Below, piece by piece: positions 26,867 through 35,608 of a DNA stretch of 64,000 nt (its first letter is position 1; each line of letters begins with the position of its first letter). The stretch lies in assembly GCF_006517395.1 (NCBI RefSeq), contig NZ_VDCY01000007.1:1-64000 (forward strand), given 5' to 3'. This DNA is from Terrilactibacillus laevilacticus (GTDB lineage Bacteria; Bacillota; Bacilli; Bacillales; Sporolactobacillaceae). The position numbers and the translations under genes were made by a program. Under the pieces are notes generated by a model, which was not told the origin of the DNA, did not search any database, and saw only the letters and a list, made by a program, of their open reading frames with translations.

Positions 26867-27589
26867 TTACATCCTGTTTCGATGCTCGTCCTCATAAAGA
26901 GTATGTATTGATACAAATTCATATTTTCCATGGTTTTCTTCAAGATACTCTGTAACGGCCGAAATCGTATTTTCAGGTGCTCGTTCATCTGCTCCTGGAT
27001 TTTCTCCATTGTCATGAAGAACAATAACGGCTCCATCCTTAATATGTTCTTGAAGTCTTTTTTTTAATCTATCCTTACCTAGGGATAATTTCCAATCTCC
27101 GAGTATAGCTGACCAGAGAACAAGACGGAAAGGCTTTGCTCCCCAATGGATGAATAGATTTAGATGTCCCCACGGTGGACGGTAATAAATCGGACGCTCA
27201 CCAATAATGGACTCAATTAGATCTGCTGTCATTTTACACTGCTTTCTAATTTGCCAAGGCATGAGAAACCAATTGCTTACATGCTTATAATGATGTATGC
27301 CTATCGTATGACCTTCCTTATGCATGCGTTTAATTATGTCAGGATTCTTTTTCGCATGCTCCCCTACAACAAAAAAGGTAGCTTTTACATTGTGTTTTTT
27401 GAAAAGATCCAATAACATAGGAGTATATGATTGATCGGGTCCATCATCAAAAGTTAAAGATGCTTGACCTTTGGTATGAGATCTTTGAAAGATACCGATA
27501 GATAAAGAACGAATCGCAATCGTTGGGATGATACTGTATACTATAAATAAAGAAATTATCGTCAATACTATAAATAGAATATGTAACAA
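26867..27589 (-). CDS. Membrane-anchored polysaccharide deacetylase
   Basis: Protein of 240 residues with one N-terminal transmembrane helix and a NodB domain. The catalytic base is in LTFDDGPD, near residue 47, and the metal histidines in GHTIGIHHYKH, near 93; RPPWGH lies near 138 and VLHDNG near 193. Substrate could be peptidoglycan or another amino sugar polymer. The start is TTG after GGGAGAGATTTT. It is divergent from the neighbouring dedA gene. Confidence 0.88.
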   Translation of the reverse strand: MLHILFIVLTIISLFIVYSIIPTIAIRSLSIGIFQRSHTKGQASLTFDDGPDQSYTPMLLDLFKKHNVKATFFVVGEHAKKNPDIIKRMHKEGHTIGIHHYKHVSNWFLMPWQIRKQCKMTADLIESIIGERPIYYRPPWGHLNLFIHWGAKPFRLVLWSAILGDWKLSLGKDRLKKRLQEHIKDGAVIVLHDNGENPGADERAPENTISAVTEYLEENHGKYEFVSIHTLYEDEHRNRM

Positions 27590-27704
27590 AAATCTCTCCC
27601 TCTTTCATGACTTTATTAAATTAGTTATAAAAAAGCAAATGACAACTATCACAAGACATAAAATAATCATGTATAGTGGGTTAAAAAGTACGAGGATCTT
27701 TTAA

Positions 27705-28307
27705 ATGGAACTTATTCAAAATTATTTCTATACATATGGGTATCTTGCCATCTTTATTTTTATATTCTTTGGAATCGTGGGTATCCCATCACCAGAAGAA
27801 TCGTTTTTGATCTTTGTTGGTATTGCACTTTCTCAAGGATCATTAAACATAGCGTTATGTATCTTAATAGCTTTCTTGGGGTCTCTAACAGGTATGATTA
27901 CATCATACCTTATAGGTTATTATATCGGAAAACCGTTTATTATTAAATATGGAAAGTATATTGGTTTAACTCCAGAAAGATGGCGTAAAGCAGAAGAAAA
28001 ATTTCAAAAGCGTGCCTTTATTATGATTACGATTGGTTATTTCATACCTGGTATACGACAAATTAATCCCTATATGGCAGGGTTAAGTCGTTACAAATTT
28101 ATCTTTTATCTTATAGCTTCAACTATTGGTGCACTTGTTTGGTGTAATCTTTTCATTTTGTTAGGATTTTTTGTTGGAAATAAAGTACATGAGTATTTAA
28201 CTTTTACTCCAGTTCACATTGCCATTGTCGGTAGCATCCTAGCTTTTGTCTTTATTATTGTTACCATTGTTCATTTTATTCGAATTAAACGATCCTCAGG
28301 CAAATAA
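27705..28307 (+). CDS. DedA-family membrane protein
   Basis: Protein of 200 residues with the DedA (SNARE-associated) fold: an amphipathic N-terminal part, GIPSPEESFLIFVG, and the conserved FIPGIRQINPYMAGLSRYKF segment near residue 120. DedA proteins are linked to membrane-potential maintenance and to undecaprenyl-phosphate or phospholipid flipping. It is transcribed alone and ends at a bidirectional terminator. Confidence 0.92.
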   Translation: MELIQNYFYTYGYLAIFIFIFFGIVGIPSPEESFLIFVGIALSQGSLNIALCILIAFLGSLTGMITSYLIGYYIGKPFIIKYGKYIGLTPERWRKAEEKFQKRAFIMITIGYFIPGIRQINPYMAGLSRYKFIFYLIASTIGALVWCNLFILLGFFVGNKVHEYLTFTPVHIAIVGSILAFVFIIVTIVHFIRIKRSSGK

Positions 28308-28321
28308 ATAAACTAAGATAG

Positions 28322-28366
28322 ATAACATAAAAAACGGATCCTCATTGAATCCGTTTTTTATGTTAT
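28322..28366. terminator. Bidirectional terminator between dedA and the glycosyltransferase
   Basis: ATAACATAAAAAACGGAT pairs with ATCCGTTTTTTATGTTAT around CCTCATTGA: a perfect stem usable from both sides. Confidence 0.9.
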
Positions 28367-28397
28367 GATGGCTAATTTTGTGCCTTTATCCAACCTC

Positions 28398-29612
28398 TTA
28401 TACATTATTACTTATGGGTAATTTCTTCACGTATTTCTTTAATTTTGCCATGACTCCAGAATAAACTGGAATATCACTTCGATACTCATTGATGGATTCA
28501 CCATCCATGACATTAGCCCTTAAAATGGCATAAACCATGTCGAGAGTTGGTATTTCCTGATCTTTGAAGAAACGTTGAATGGCTTTTTTCCATTTAATTT
28601 GCTCAACTTCGTTATTTAATAAACAGGATAACTGCTTGTCTAAGCTTTCTTTCATGTTAATTTTATATACTAAATTTTGCTTAGTTAAAAACTCTAAGTT
28701 AATTAGTTCTTGACCAGGTAAAGCTGAGTGTATAAAGATAGGGATGTGTTTACATAACGCCTCACTTATTGTAACACCACCTGGTTTAGTCACGATTGCA
28801 TCCGCCTTATTATATAACTGATTCATCTCTTCTCGTGATTGAACGTATGGAAGGGCGGTCACATGCGGTAAATTCAACTTGTTCAACGACTCAAATAATC
28901 GTTGATTTTTACCACATAAAATAATATAACGAAAAGCCGCATTTGGATTTGTCTTCTTAATTAATCCAACAATATCTCCTAATCCGCTACTTCCACCAGC
29001 AATCAAGATAGTCTTTATAGGATCTTTTTTATACGACTTTTTTCCATTTTTAAGAAACGTTTCATGAACAGGAATACCTGTGACAAGAATATATTTTTCA
29101 TCCATATGATATTTCTCTACCATATGTTTTTTCACTTGTTGGTTGGGCACTAAATGAAAATCAATACCTTGTCTACCCCAAATGTCATTCATAAAAAAAT
29201 CTGTATATGCATTTATAACAGGAATATTAACTATGCCTTGTTCTTTTAGTCGACTCATTAATAGTGAAGGGAAACCATGTGTACATACAACTAAATCTGG
29301 CTTCTCTTCATTTAATAGTTTTTTTAAGTGATGTAAGAAATATTTCTCAAACCCTATAAATGTACAATGTTTATGCGTTCGTGTATAGGCAAAATGTTTA
29401 TATGACCAATCATATGTTTTAGGGATAAAGTGAATCCACTTCAAATATAGTTTTGAAATCATTTTTTCAAAGCTTTTATTACTATAACTGAGAAGATCTA
29501 CTTTTTCACATTGTATGTCATTGCAACGATTTGACATCATATCTATCAAAGCATCTGCTACTCTGTGATGACCAGAAGGCATTTTAAACAATGGCAAGAA
29601 CAAAATTTTCAT
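28398..29612 (-). CDS. MGDG-synthase-like glycosyltransferase (GT28)
   Basis: Protein of 404 residues. The N-terminal part starts MKILFLPLFKMPSGHHRVADAL, as in the MGDG synthase N-terminal domain. The C-terminal GT28 part contains AGGSSGLGDIVGL, near residue 210, and the donor-binding VTKPGGVTISEALCKHIP, near 275. Relatives include B. subtilis UgtP, which makes glucosyl-diacylglycerols, and YkoN, so the likely role is glycolipid synthesis at the inner membrane face. AAGGAG lies eight bases before the start. Confidence 0.85.
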   Translation of the reverse strand: MKILFLPLFKMPSGHHRVADALIDMMSNRCNDIQCEKVDLLSYSNKSFEKMISKLYLKWIHFIPKTYDWSYKHFAYTRTHKHCTFIGFEKYFLHHLKKLLNEEKPDLVVCTHGFPSLLMSRLKEQGIVNIPVINAYTDFFMNDIWGRQGIDFHLVPNQQVKKHMVEKYHMDEKYILVTGIPVHETFLKNGKKSYKKDPIKTILIAGGSSGLGDIVGLIKKTNPNAAFRYIILCGKNQRLFESLNKLNLPHVTALPYVQSREEMNQLYNKADAIVTKPGGVTISEALCKHIPIFIHSALPGQELINLEFLTKQNLVYKINMKESLDKQLSCLLNNEVEQIKWKKAIQRFFKDQEIPTLDMVYAILRANVMDGESINEYRSDIPVYSGVMAKLKKYVKKLPISNNV

Positions 29613-29717
29613 TAGGATAACTCCTTCTTATACATGCTTGGCTATATCTTTTCTTTTACTTTTATCAATTTTAAGAAATAGGATCAATACCTTTACTTAT
29701 ACATTTAAGTAAGATTG

Positions 29718-29883
29718 CTATAAGAGGTTGTTCAAAAAGTCACCAAATGATAAGCTACTCTCGGCGCCCGCTTGTTTTTCCGTTCCTCATGTAGCAAAAA
29801 CCTACATTCCGGTCCTCAGGAACTGACGCCGCTCTTAGCCTTCTTGCTTCTAATTTGTCACCTTTTTGAACACGCACTATAAG
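29718..29883 (+). mobile_element. MITE-like repeat, copy D, with 7 bp target duplication
   Basis: AGGTTGTTCAAAAAGTCACC to CTTTTTGAACACGCA, flanked on both sides by CTATAAG (29718-29724 and 29877-29883). Middle-sized form with the GGTCCTCA modules. Confidence 0.8.
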
Positions 29884-30203
29884 TATACCTTAAACTAGAA
29901 CCTGAAATTTTTTCAAAAAATTAATGTCTTATTATACCGTTTTAAATCCTTATTAAAGTATAGCATAACAAAGCTTTTTATTCGCCCGTTTTTCTTTATG
30001 ATTGTTGACATTATAACAAATATTCAAAGTATCATTATACATCTTAAATCATACCCCTATATCTGAAAGAATAGCCTTTGTGAAGTGAAGTACTTAAATA
30101 CCATTCTAAACTTTTTCTGACTGTATACTAACATTGTGTAAAAGTATCCATTTTTCTTTTTTATTGGACATCGAATCATCTCCATTTTTTATTTGCCATA
30201 TAT
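29884..30203. other. AT-rich gap without a supported gene
   Basis: No reading frame above about 25 codons with a good ribosome binding site. The best on the minus strand starts near 30171 after GGAGATG and is only 21 codons long. Confidence 0.5.
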
Positions 30204-30243
30204 GCGCGTGTTCAAAAATTTGGTGATTTTTTGAACAACCTCT
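30204..30243 (-). mobile_element. MITE-like repeat, copy E (minimal, both ends only)
   Basis: GCGTGTTCAAAAA from one end is joined directly to TTTGGTGATTTTTTGAACAA from the other, with the whole centre deleted. Confidence 0.65.
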
Positions 30244-30389
30244 ATTCATCCGAAACTTATCTGCTTATCTATGTCCATCCTATGCCAAGAGATCCTAATA
30301 CATGTCCAAATTTCACCTATTTTTTTATAACTCTTAAGACTCCCTACCCGTTATAGAACATATACACAAGCATCAGGAAAAAATAAAAT

Positions 30390-30420
30390 GAGGAGATTAG
30401 CGCGTAGCGCTAATCTCCTC
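30390..30420 (-). terminator. Terminator of the DUF1540 gene
   Basis: GAGGAGATTAGCGC-GTA-GCGCTAATCTCCTC, a perfect 14 bp stem with a 3 nt loop; T-rich on the minus-strand side. Confidence 0.9.
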
Positions 30421-30426
30421 TAAAAT

Positions 30427-30582
30427 TTAGTGAGTAGGTTCAAAGGTTTTACAATCTGTTTCCTCAGTTTCTTTGGCTTGTTCTCCATTATGACTAACAA
30501 TATAAATCGCCTCTGCAGCACACTTATTCCCTTCTGCCCAATAGGTACAATTATTAACTTCACACAAAACATCTTTTGCCAT
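30427..30582 (-). CDS. DUF1540 small cysteine protein
   Basis: A 51-residue protein with four regularly placed cysteines: VLCEVNNCTYWAEGNKCAAE at the start and ETDCKTFEPTH at the end, the DUF1540 pattern (Cys-x4-Cys, Cys-Ala, Cys-x-x-Phe). Function is unknown; the cysteines suggest a metal site, and many spore formers carry several copies. AAAAAGGAGG precedes the ATG by about nine bases, and a strong terminator follows within 40 nt, so this is a real monocistronic gene. Confidence 0.88.
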   Translation of the reverse strand: MAKDVLCEVNNCTYWAEGNKCAAEAIYIVSHNGEQAKETEETDCKTFEPTH

Positions 30583-30656
30583 GTGTTTTTCCTCCTTTTT
30601 GAAAAGTAAACACAGAAGTAGTTTTTGTTGTTCTTTAAATTTTATACTTTCATCTT

Positions 30657-30785
30657 AAGAGGTTGTTCAAAAAGTCACCAAATGATAAGCTGCGCATCTC
30701 GGCGCCCTCTTGTTTTTCCGGTCCTCAAAACAGCGCCGCCTTGATCTTCTTGCTTCTAATTTGCCGCCTTTTTGAACTCGCACTT
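30657..30785 (+). mobile_element. MITE-like repeat, copy F
   Basis: Left end AGGTTGTTCAAAAAGTCACC, right end CGCCTTTTTGAACTCGC. Short form of about 130 bp. Flanks are CTTAAG and CTTTAGG, so any target duplication is imperfect. The rest of 30583-30978 holds nothing I recognise. Confidence 0.75.
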
Positions 30786-30978
30786 TAGGGCTAACTCTAG
30801 GAAAAATAGGGACATTCTTTTAGGGGAAGGAAATGGTGAAGAGAAGAAAAAATATTAAGCGCTTTCAGTGGTTTTATAAAAAAAGAGAAAGGATTCTCTT
30901 TTTAATCTGTCATCATTCTATGCCATATGCATATATATTTAATAATCTTTCTAAAGCTAAAGTATACTTAATGACTCA

Positions 30979-31170
30979 TTATTCGTTTATTACCTGACAT
31001 TGAAAGACATACCTTTGATATAGATTAATTAAAACATCTAATTCTTTACTTTGCTTGACGGTCTTTTGATTTTTAATCCCACAAGTTTCAGCGACTTCAA
31101 TTAATTCTTGTCTTTTTTTGGAGATTGAAGTCAATAATTCATCTTCATATCCAATTCCAAAGTCGATCAT
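30979..31170 (-). CDS. Spo0E-family aspartyl-phosphate phosphatase
   Basis: A 63-residue protein with the Spo0E signature: helix 1 KKRQELIEVAETCG, then QSKELDVLINLYQR, where the SxELD motif holds the catalytic residues. Family members remove phosphate from Spo0A and delay sporulation. GGGG lies before the ATG. Single gene. Confidence 0.86.
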   Translation of the reverse strand: MIDFGIGYEDELLTSISKKRQELIEVAETCGIKNQKTVKQSKELDVLINLYQRYVFQCQVINE

Positions 31171-31380
31171 TTTTCCCCATTACCCCTATTCACTTTTATT
31201 TTAGATAAACTTGTACATGCTTATTACGTCCATTATGCAAAGAAAATCATACATTTTCAACCTTTTTGACAAAACTTCTTATAATGTGACAAAAAGATAT
31301 CCTTATATAAAACTTACTCTAATTTTTCCCTAGATGTGTAAGAATTAAATTTCTTATTCAACCAACTTTAACACTTAAAT

Positions 31381-32691
31381 TTAATACTTGTTTTGTCTTA
31401 AGGATTCGTTCGTAATGATGATTAAACGCCAAGTTTCTAAACATATAATGACAAAACTTAGCCAAATCCCAGCAAGGATATAATCGGTAATCAAATCACT
31501 CGGTAATTGAAATTCATAATAAACATGTGAGACGCCAACGATGAACAATAGAATTAAACCAATCACATTGATGAAAATTTTTAAAAGATACATTTTTACA
31601 TGTCTTGAGACTAAAAACATAAAATATCCATATAAAATAAAAACCATAATCACTTGCTTATTCGGAGCAGTGGCATAATCTAAGTTAAGAAGTCCACCTT
31701 TGGTTAACCATTTTTCAATAACGAGGGGTAAGTAAGTGACAAAGACCATGCCGCCAATCAACATGATAAAAAATAATTTAATTTCAATTTCTTTTTGTTT
31801 GCCTTTAAAACCAATCCAAAGCAGTGTTAATAGACACACCACGATAAACGCAGGAAATTTTGATAAAACAAGGGCTTGCTCCATAATAGGATGCCAAACA
31901 TCTGTTGGCATGGCCCCAAAAAGAGTCAATATATTATGATTAAAACGTATATAGTCTTGATCAACATAAGCATCAATGATCAAAAACATTAATGAAGTTA
32001 AAAGACTAAATACGATGACTGAGCATGCGATTAATAACTTAAGTTGAAATCGTGATTGAAAACGCATGTAAAGGGATTTCAAAGATCGTAAAATAATGAA
32101 CTTGATCATTGGTAAATTAAATTTAACCACGTAATAAACAACAACAAGGATTCCAATGATAATAATAAAAATAACTAAATACTCTTTTACTGTGGATTCG
32201 ATGAGTTTATATTTTGGGCCGAGAATCCTACCAAAGCCAATGAATGTTGAAACCCAAATAACAGCTCCTATATAAGAAAAAAAAGCATAGGACCGATAGG
32301 GTATGCGCGTAATCCCTGCAAAATATCCAGTAATGTGGCGTACCCCAGGAATAAAGCAGGAAAAAAGGAGCAAACGTTTTCCATAAAGATTAAAAGCTCG
32401 TGATAATTTATCTAATCGCTCCGGTCCTAAATGAAAGCGATGCCCATATTTAAGGAAGAACGGGGCTCCGAGTTTTTTCCCAATCCAATAGGAACATGTC
32501 ATTCCACTGCAGCTCCCTAATATTCCTGAAATAAGCGCCAAAATAAGATTGATATCACCTTGATAAACAAGATATCCAACGTAACTCATTAATATTTCCG
32601 TAGGGATTGGTAGAGCTATTAGTTCTAACATTAACATTGAAAACAAAATAATATAGGTATAGTGATTTAACAAATGTATAAGCGTTTCCAT
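31381..32691 (-). CDS. DedA domain fused to a degenerate PAP2-like domain
   Basis: Protein of 436 residues. Residues 1-200 are DedA-like (LPIPTEILMSYVGYLVYQGD, CFIPGVRHITGYFAGITRIP). From about residue 215 a second membrane region follows the PAP2 phosphatase layout, ending in VSHVYYEFQLPSDLITDYIL. In active PAP2 enzymes this last motif is SRxYxGxHxPxDV; here the arginine is His and the catalytic histidine is Gln, and no clear PSGH motif is left (APNKQ instead). DedA-PAP2 fusions are known, but this second domain is probably not a phosphatase. Confidence 0.85.
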   Translation of the reverse strand: METLIHLLNHYTYIILFSMLMLELIALPIPTEILMSYVGYLVYQGDINLILALISGILGSCSGMTCSYWIGKKLGAPFFLKYGHRFHLGPERLDKLSRAFNLYGKRLLLFSCFIPGVRHITGYFAGITRIPYRSYAFFSYIGAVIWVSTFIGFGRILGPKYKLIESTVKEYLVIFIIIIGILVVVYYVVKFNLPMIKFIILRSLKSLYMRFQSRFQLKLLIACSVIVFSLLTSLMFLIIDAYVDQDYIRFNHNILTLFGAMPTDVWHPIMEQALVLSKFPAFIVVCLLTLLWIGFKGKQKEIEIKLFFIMLIGGMVFVTYLPLVIEKWLTKGGLLNLDYATAPNKQVIMVFILYGYFMFLVSRHVKMYLLKIFINVIGLILLFIVGVSHVYYEFQLPSDLITDYILAGIWLSFVIICLETWRLIIITNESLRQNKY

Positions 32692-32981
32692 CTTGGTCTC
32701 CCCACCTCCTCGTCTAAGTTCACTTGGAGATAAGCATTAATTGATATAAGTATGATTTTCCGTAAACTAAATACCCTTCAAAACTCAATCTATTTTTATG
32801 AATTTCTTTATTTTACTATTTTAAATGTTATTATCAACCATATTCATCTGATCTAAATGGTATAACCCGGCATTTTTAGGCAATGTTCTGATGGTAACAT
32901 GGTAACATCGATCTCGCCATATATAAGAAAACTTGCCGATTGCGAGGCCTATAAGGCGCAGACAGCAGCCTAGTTAAAGTG
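32692..32981. other. Intergenic gap
   Basis: No gene or strong hairpin recognised. Confidence 0.5.
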
Positions 32982-33021
32982 TAAAAAAGCCACATTCATA
33001 CTTAAAAGATGAAGTGGCTTA
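32982..33021 (-). terminator. Terminator of the DUF1002 gene
   Basis: AAGCCACTTCAT and ATGAATGTGGCTT form the stem on the minus strand, followed by TTTTTAC. Confidence 0.8.
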
Positions 33022-33031
33022 TAACTTGAAC

Positions 33032-33934
33032 TTATTGAAAGAAAGAGGCAATGGCATGGAAGAGCTGACTTAAGAATTCAGCTATTTTGGCAAAAAAAGC
33101 ACTAATAGCTGCAAAAAAGCCTTTTCCTTCGTCCGAATTGGCAAAATGATGGAATTTATCTTTCAAGGATTTTAATTGATGACCAACTTGATCCCAGTTA
33201 AGGTTCAAATCTTTCATTTTATTAAATAGTTCCTTCAATTGATTCATTTCATCATTTGTTAGTTTTACATTCGTTTGGTCCGCAGCGTCTTGAATAATGT
33301 TTTGCATGTCTTGATCAGATTTAGGCGGATTTTTGGCTATTTTATCTTTAATAGCCGTAATGAGTTCTGCTGCTTTTTCCTTCCCAACCCCATCTTTCTT
33401 CGCCAGATTAGCTGTTGTTACCATCTCTTCATTTGCAACTTGCTTATTTTTTTCAGGGATTTTGTCACCTGTTTGTACTTCATAGGCCTTAATCAAACCT
33501 GTTAAACCAGCGGTACCAGATACGGTAAACGGGGCTGTTACATAGACCTCAGCATCTTTCACGCCAGCCGTCGCTAATGCATTCATATACATATCGTTCG
33601 AAACGTAATTAATGTTATGTGTGCTAACAGATAATCCAGAGTCTTTTTGGCCTAACGTAATTTTAGCTGAGCTAATAGCACGTGTACCAATTTGTGCTTT
33701 GGGTAAATAATTATCAAGGTATTGATGCTCTTCTTGGTTGGTAACTTCAACGATCTGAACATTATTTTTATCCACATTCATTTCTTTTAACAGCGAATCT
33801 TTTTGTGATGGCGTCAAGTTTGCTCCGAGTGTCACGATGACATCTCCCGGCGAGGCATCTGCATAAGCAAAAGGAGCGATGCAACTTAAACTTAACAAGG
33901 CCGCTATGAATAACAAGAAACTTTTTCGAATCAT
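33032..33934 (-). CDS. DUF1002 exported protein (YpuA-like)
   Basis: Protein of 300 residues with a signal peptide (about 1-26, ending AYADA). The body matches DUF1002/YpuA: DVIVTLGANLTPSQ, SSAKITLGQKDSGLSVSTHN and APFTVSGTAGLTGLIKAYE. The C-terminus has amphipathic helices rich in Phe and Ala. B. subtilis ypuA is linked to the cell envelope stress response. The start is the ATG at 33934 after AAGAGGAG; the open frame to 33955 contains that ribosome binding site. Confidence 0.87.
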   Translation of the reverse strand: MIRKSFLLFIAALLSLSCIAPFAYADASPGDVIVTLGANLTPSQKDSLLKEMNVDKNNVQIVEVTNQEEHQYLDNYLPKAQIGTRAISSAKITLGQKDSGLSVSTHNINYVSNDMYMNALATAGVKDAEVYVTAPFTVSGTAGLTGLIKAYEVQTGDKIPEKNKQVANEEMVTTANLAKKDGVGKEKAAELITAIKDKIAKNPPKSDQDMQNIIQDAADQTNVKLTNDEMNQLKELFNKMKDLNLNWDQVGHQLKSLKDKFHHFANSDEGKGFFAAISAFFAKIAEFLSQLFHAIASFFQ

Positions 33935-34100
33935 AATGGTTTCTCCTCTTGTCACATACTTTTTACTAACTTTCTTATTATTTTTCGTTTTCTGCTATAG
34001 GTTTATGTCTTATTAAAAGCAAATCATTTTTCAACAGCTTTAGTTGAAATAAGCCATCATAATCCAAAGGAATATGATAGCTATCCATTTACTCAATATC

Positions 34101-34146
34101 TGAACCTCATGACTAAAGTCACGAGTGCTCTCGGCTATTTCATAAA
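34101..34146 (+). repeat. TGACTAAAGTCA repeat, well-kept copy
   Basis: TGAACCTCATGACTAAAGTC followed by ACGAGTGCTCTCGGC and TATTTCATAAA, nearly identical to 57931-57978. The centre is the palindrome TGACT-AA-AGTCA inside CTC...GAG. Confidence 0.7.
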
Positions 34147-34179
34147 CACGACACTGATTTGTTCTGACCGTGTTCTTTT

Positions 34180-34485
34180 TTATTTTTCTTCGCTAATTTC
34201 AAAATCAACTGCAAGTGTATCAACCATGCCGATGCTTTTTAAATAGGAAACAACCGCTTGGTGTTCATCTGATGGTCCATAGTTTTCTAGAGAAGCTTTG
34301 TCAGTAAATCTTACAGTTAACCCCATCTCATATCCTTTACTGCGATCTGAAAAATTATGATTAGATTGAATATCCACAATGCCTGGCAACTCAAGTTTTA
34401 GATGACGAAGTCTTTTCATACCTTCTTCTTTTTGTTCATTTGTTGTTTCGTCTTTAAATTTAAATAAAACAATATGTTCGATCAT
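34180..34485 (-). CDS. Dabb (stress-responsive alpha/beta barrel) protein
   Basis: Protein of 101 residues with the ferredoxin-like dimeric barrel signature: MIEHIVLFKFKDET at the N-terminus, then VDIQSNHNFSDRSKGYEMGL and FTDKASLENYGPSDEHQAVV. The family is widespread and often annotated as stress-responsive; the function of the bacterial members is unknown. A sigma-A-like promoter lies 55 bp upstream. Confidence 0.9.
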   Translation of the reverse strand: MIEHIVLFKFKDETTNEQKEEGMKRLRHLKLELPGIVDIQSNHNFSDRSKGYEMGLTVRFTDKASLENYGPSDEHQAVVSYLKSIGMVDTLAVDFEISEEK

Positions 34486-34539
34486 TTTTATCCCTGCTTT
34501 CTATAAATTAGCGGACTATGAGTGTTAAGCTTCAAAATA

Positions 34540-34567
34540 ATCATAACATCCTTAAAGTAAAAAACAA
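34540..34567 (-). promoter_or_regulatory. Probable sigma-A promoter of the Dabb gene
   Basis: TTGTTT, 16 bases, TATGAT on the minus strand. Confidence 0.45.
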
Positions 34568-34783
34568 GTGATTAAGGACGGCTTCATAAAGACATTCTCT
34601 GCTTAGATTAGCTCCACCCGATTTGATCTATTTCCTTGGATCATATAGTATTTATATTACCTATGAAAGGGTACATTTAATAATATGGTTGTTGTCCTCA
34701 AATTCTTATAATCTATCAATATCCATTTATAATTTGTTAATTCCATATTTATGATAAACATCTTAGAAAAGGAGGGACTAACC

Positions 34784-35455
34784 CTGGAAACTGTTGTTTT
34801 ATTTAAACTTTGTTGTTCAGCTATTGTTGGCATCATACTCGGTTTTGAACGAGAAATGAAACAAAAGCCTTTAGGCATAAAAACTTGTCTTGTCATTTCT
34901 ATAACGAGCTGTCTATTAACGATCGTTTCAATTGAAGCTGCGATCCAAACGAATAAAGGGACCCTAAGACCGTTTGCAGACCCTATGCGTTTACCTGCAC
35001 AAATCGTCAGTGGAATCGGCTTTCTCGGAGCTGGTGTTATTTTAAGACGCGGCAATGAAATTGTATCCGGTTTGACGACTGCTTCTATTGTATGGGCTGC
35101 AGCCGGTTTGGGATTATGTATAGGTGCAGGATATTACATTCCTTCTCTTTTTGGAATCGTCTTAATTATCATGAGTATTGATATCATTCCCTATGTAAGA
35201 AAGAAATTCGGTATAAAAAGAAAACGCCTGAAATCACTGACCATCACAACCACGGTCTTGGGTGTCTCTGATATTGGTAAAATTATTGACAATATATCCA
35301 AACAAGACATTGATATTTCAAACATTGGTATTAAGCAAGTATCAGAGGGACACGAAGTCAAAATGTTATGTAAGGCCCACCAAGGGATCGAAATTGAATC
35401 CATTTATGCTGAAATTCAATCAGATAATCATGTTGAGAAAGTAAAAATAGAATAA
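34784..35455 (+). CDS. MgtC/SapB-family membrane protein, probably with a CTG start
   Basis: Protein of 223 residues if started at CTG (34784). The MgtC core is clear: LGFEREMKQKPLGIKTCLVI, GIGFLGAGVILRRGNEIVSG and LTTASIVWAAAGLGLCIGAG, with an ACT-like C-terminal domain from about residue 145. MgtC homologues help growth at low magnesium. A strong ribosome binding site, AAGGAGG, is followed eight bases later by CTG, where the homology begins. The only upstream ATG (34751) has no ribosome binding site and would add 11 residues that include the SD sequence. Confidence 0.83.
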   Translation: METVVLFKLCCSAIVGIILGFEREMKQKPLGIKTCLVISITSCLLTIVSIEAAIQTNKGTLRPFADPMRLPAQIVSGIGFLGAGVILRRGNEIVSGLTTASIVWAAAGLGLCIGAGYYIPSLFGIVLIIMSIDIIPYVRKKFGIKRKRLKSLTITTTVLGVSDIGKIIDNISKQDIDISNIGIKQVSEGHEVKMLCKAHQGIEIESIYAEIQSDNHVEKVKIE

Positions 35456-35500
35456 TGCCTGTCACCACCCAAGTTTTGTCGAAATTTGACGCACAATAAA

Positions 35501-35537
35501 AGAGAGCCAATCATTAAGGGAAAAAGATTGGCTCTCT
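35501..35537. terminator. Bidirectional terminator between mgtC-like gene and metH
   Basis: AGAGAGCCAATC pairs perfectly with GATTGGCTCTCT; T-rich flanks on both strands. Confidence 0.85.
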
Positions 35538-35608
35538 GTTTATATGCTCTAGCCTATTTTTAGACTGGAGTTTTTTTGTGTTTCTCGATTTTTCATTTTT
35601 TTGAGGGT

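Noticed and set aside
30109-30171. 21-codon minus-strand frame starting MSNKKEKW
   Set aside because: It has a fair ribosome binding site, but the product resembles nothing known and is too short to support.
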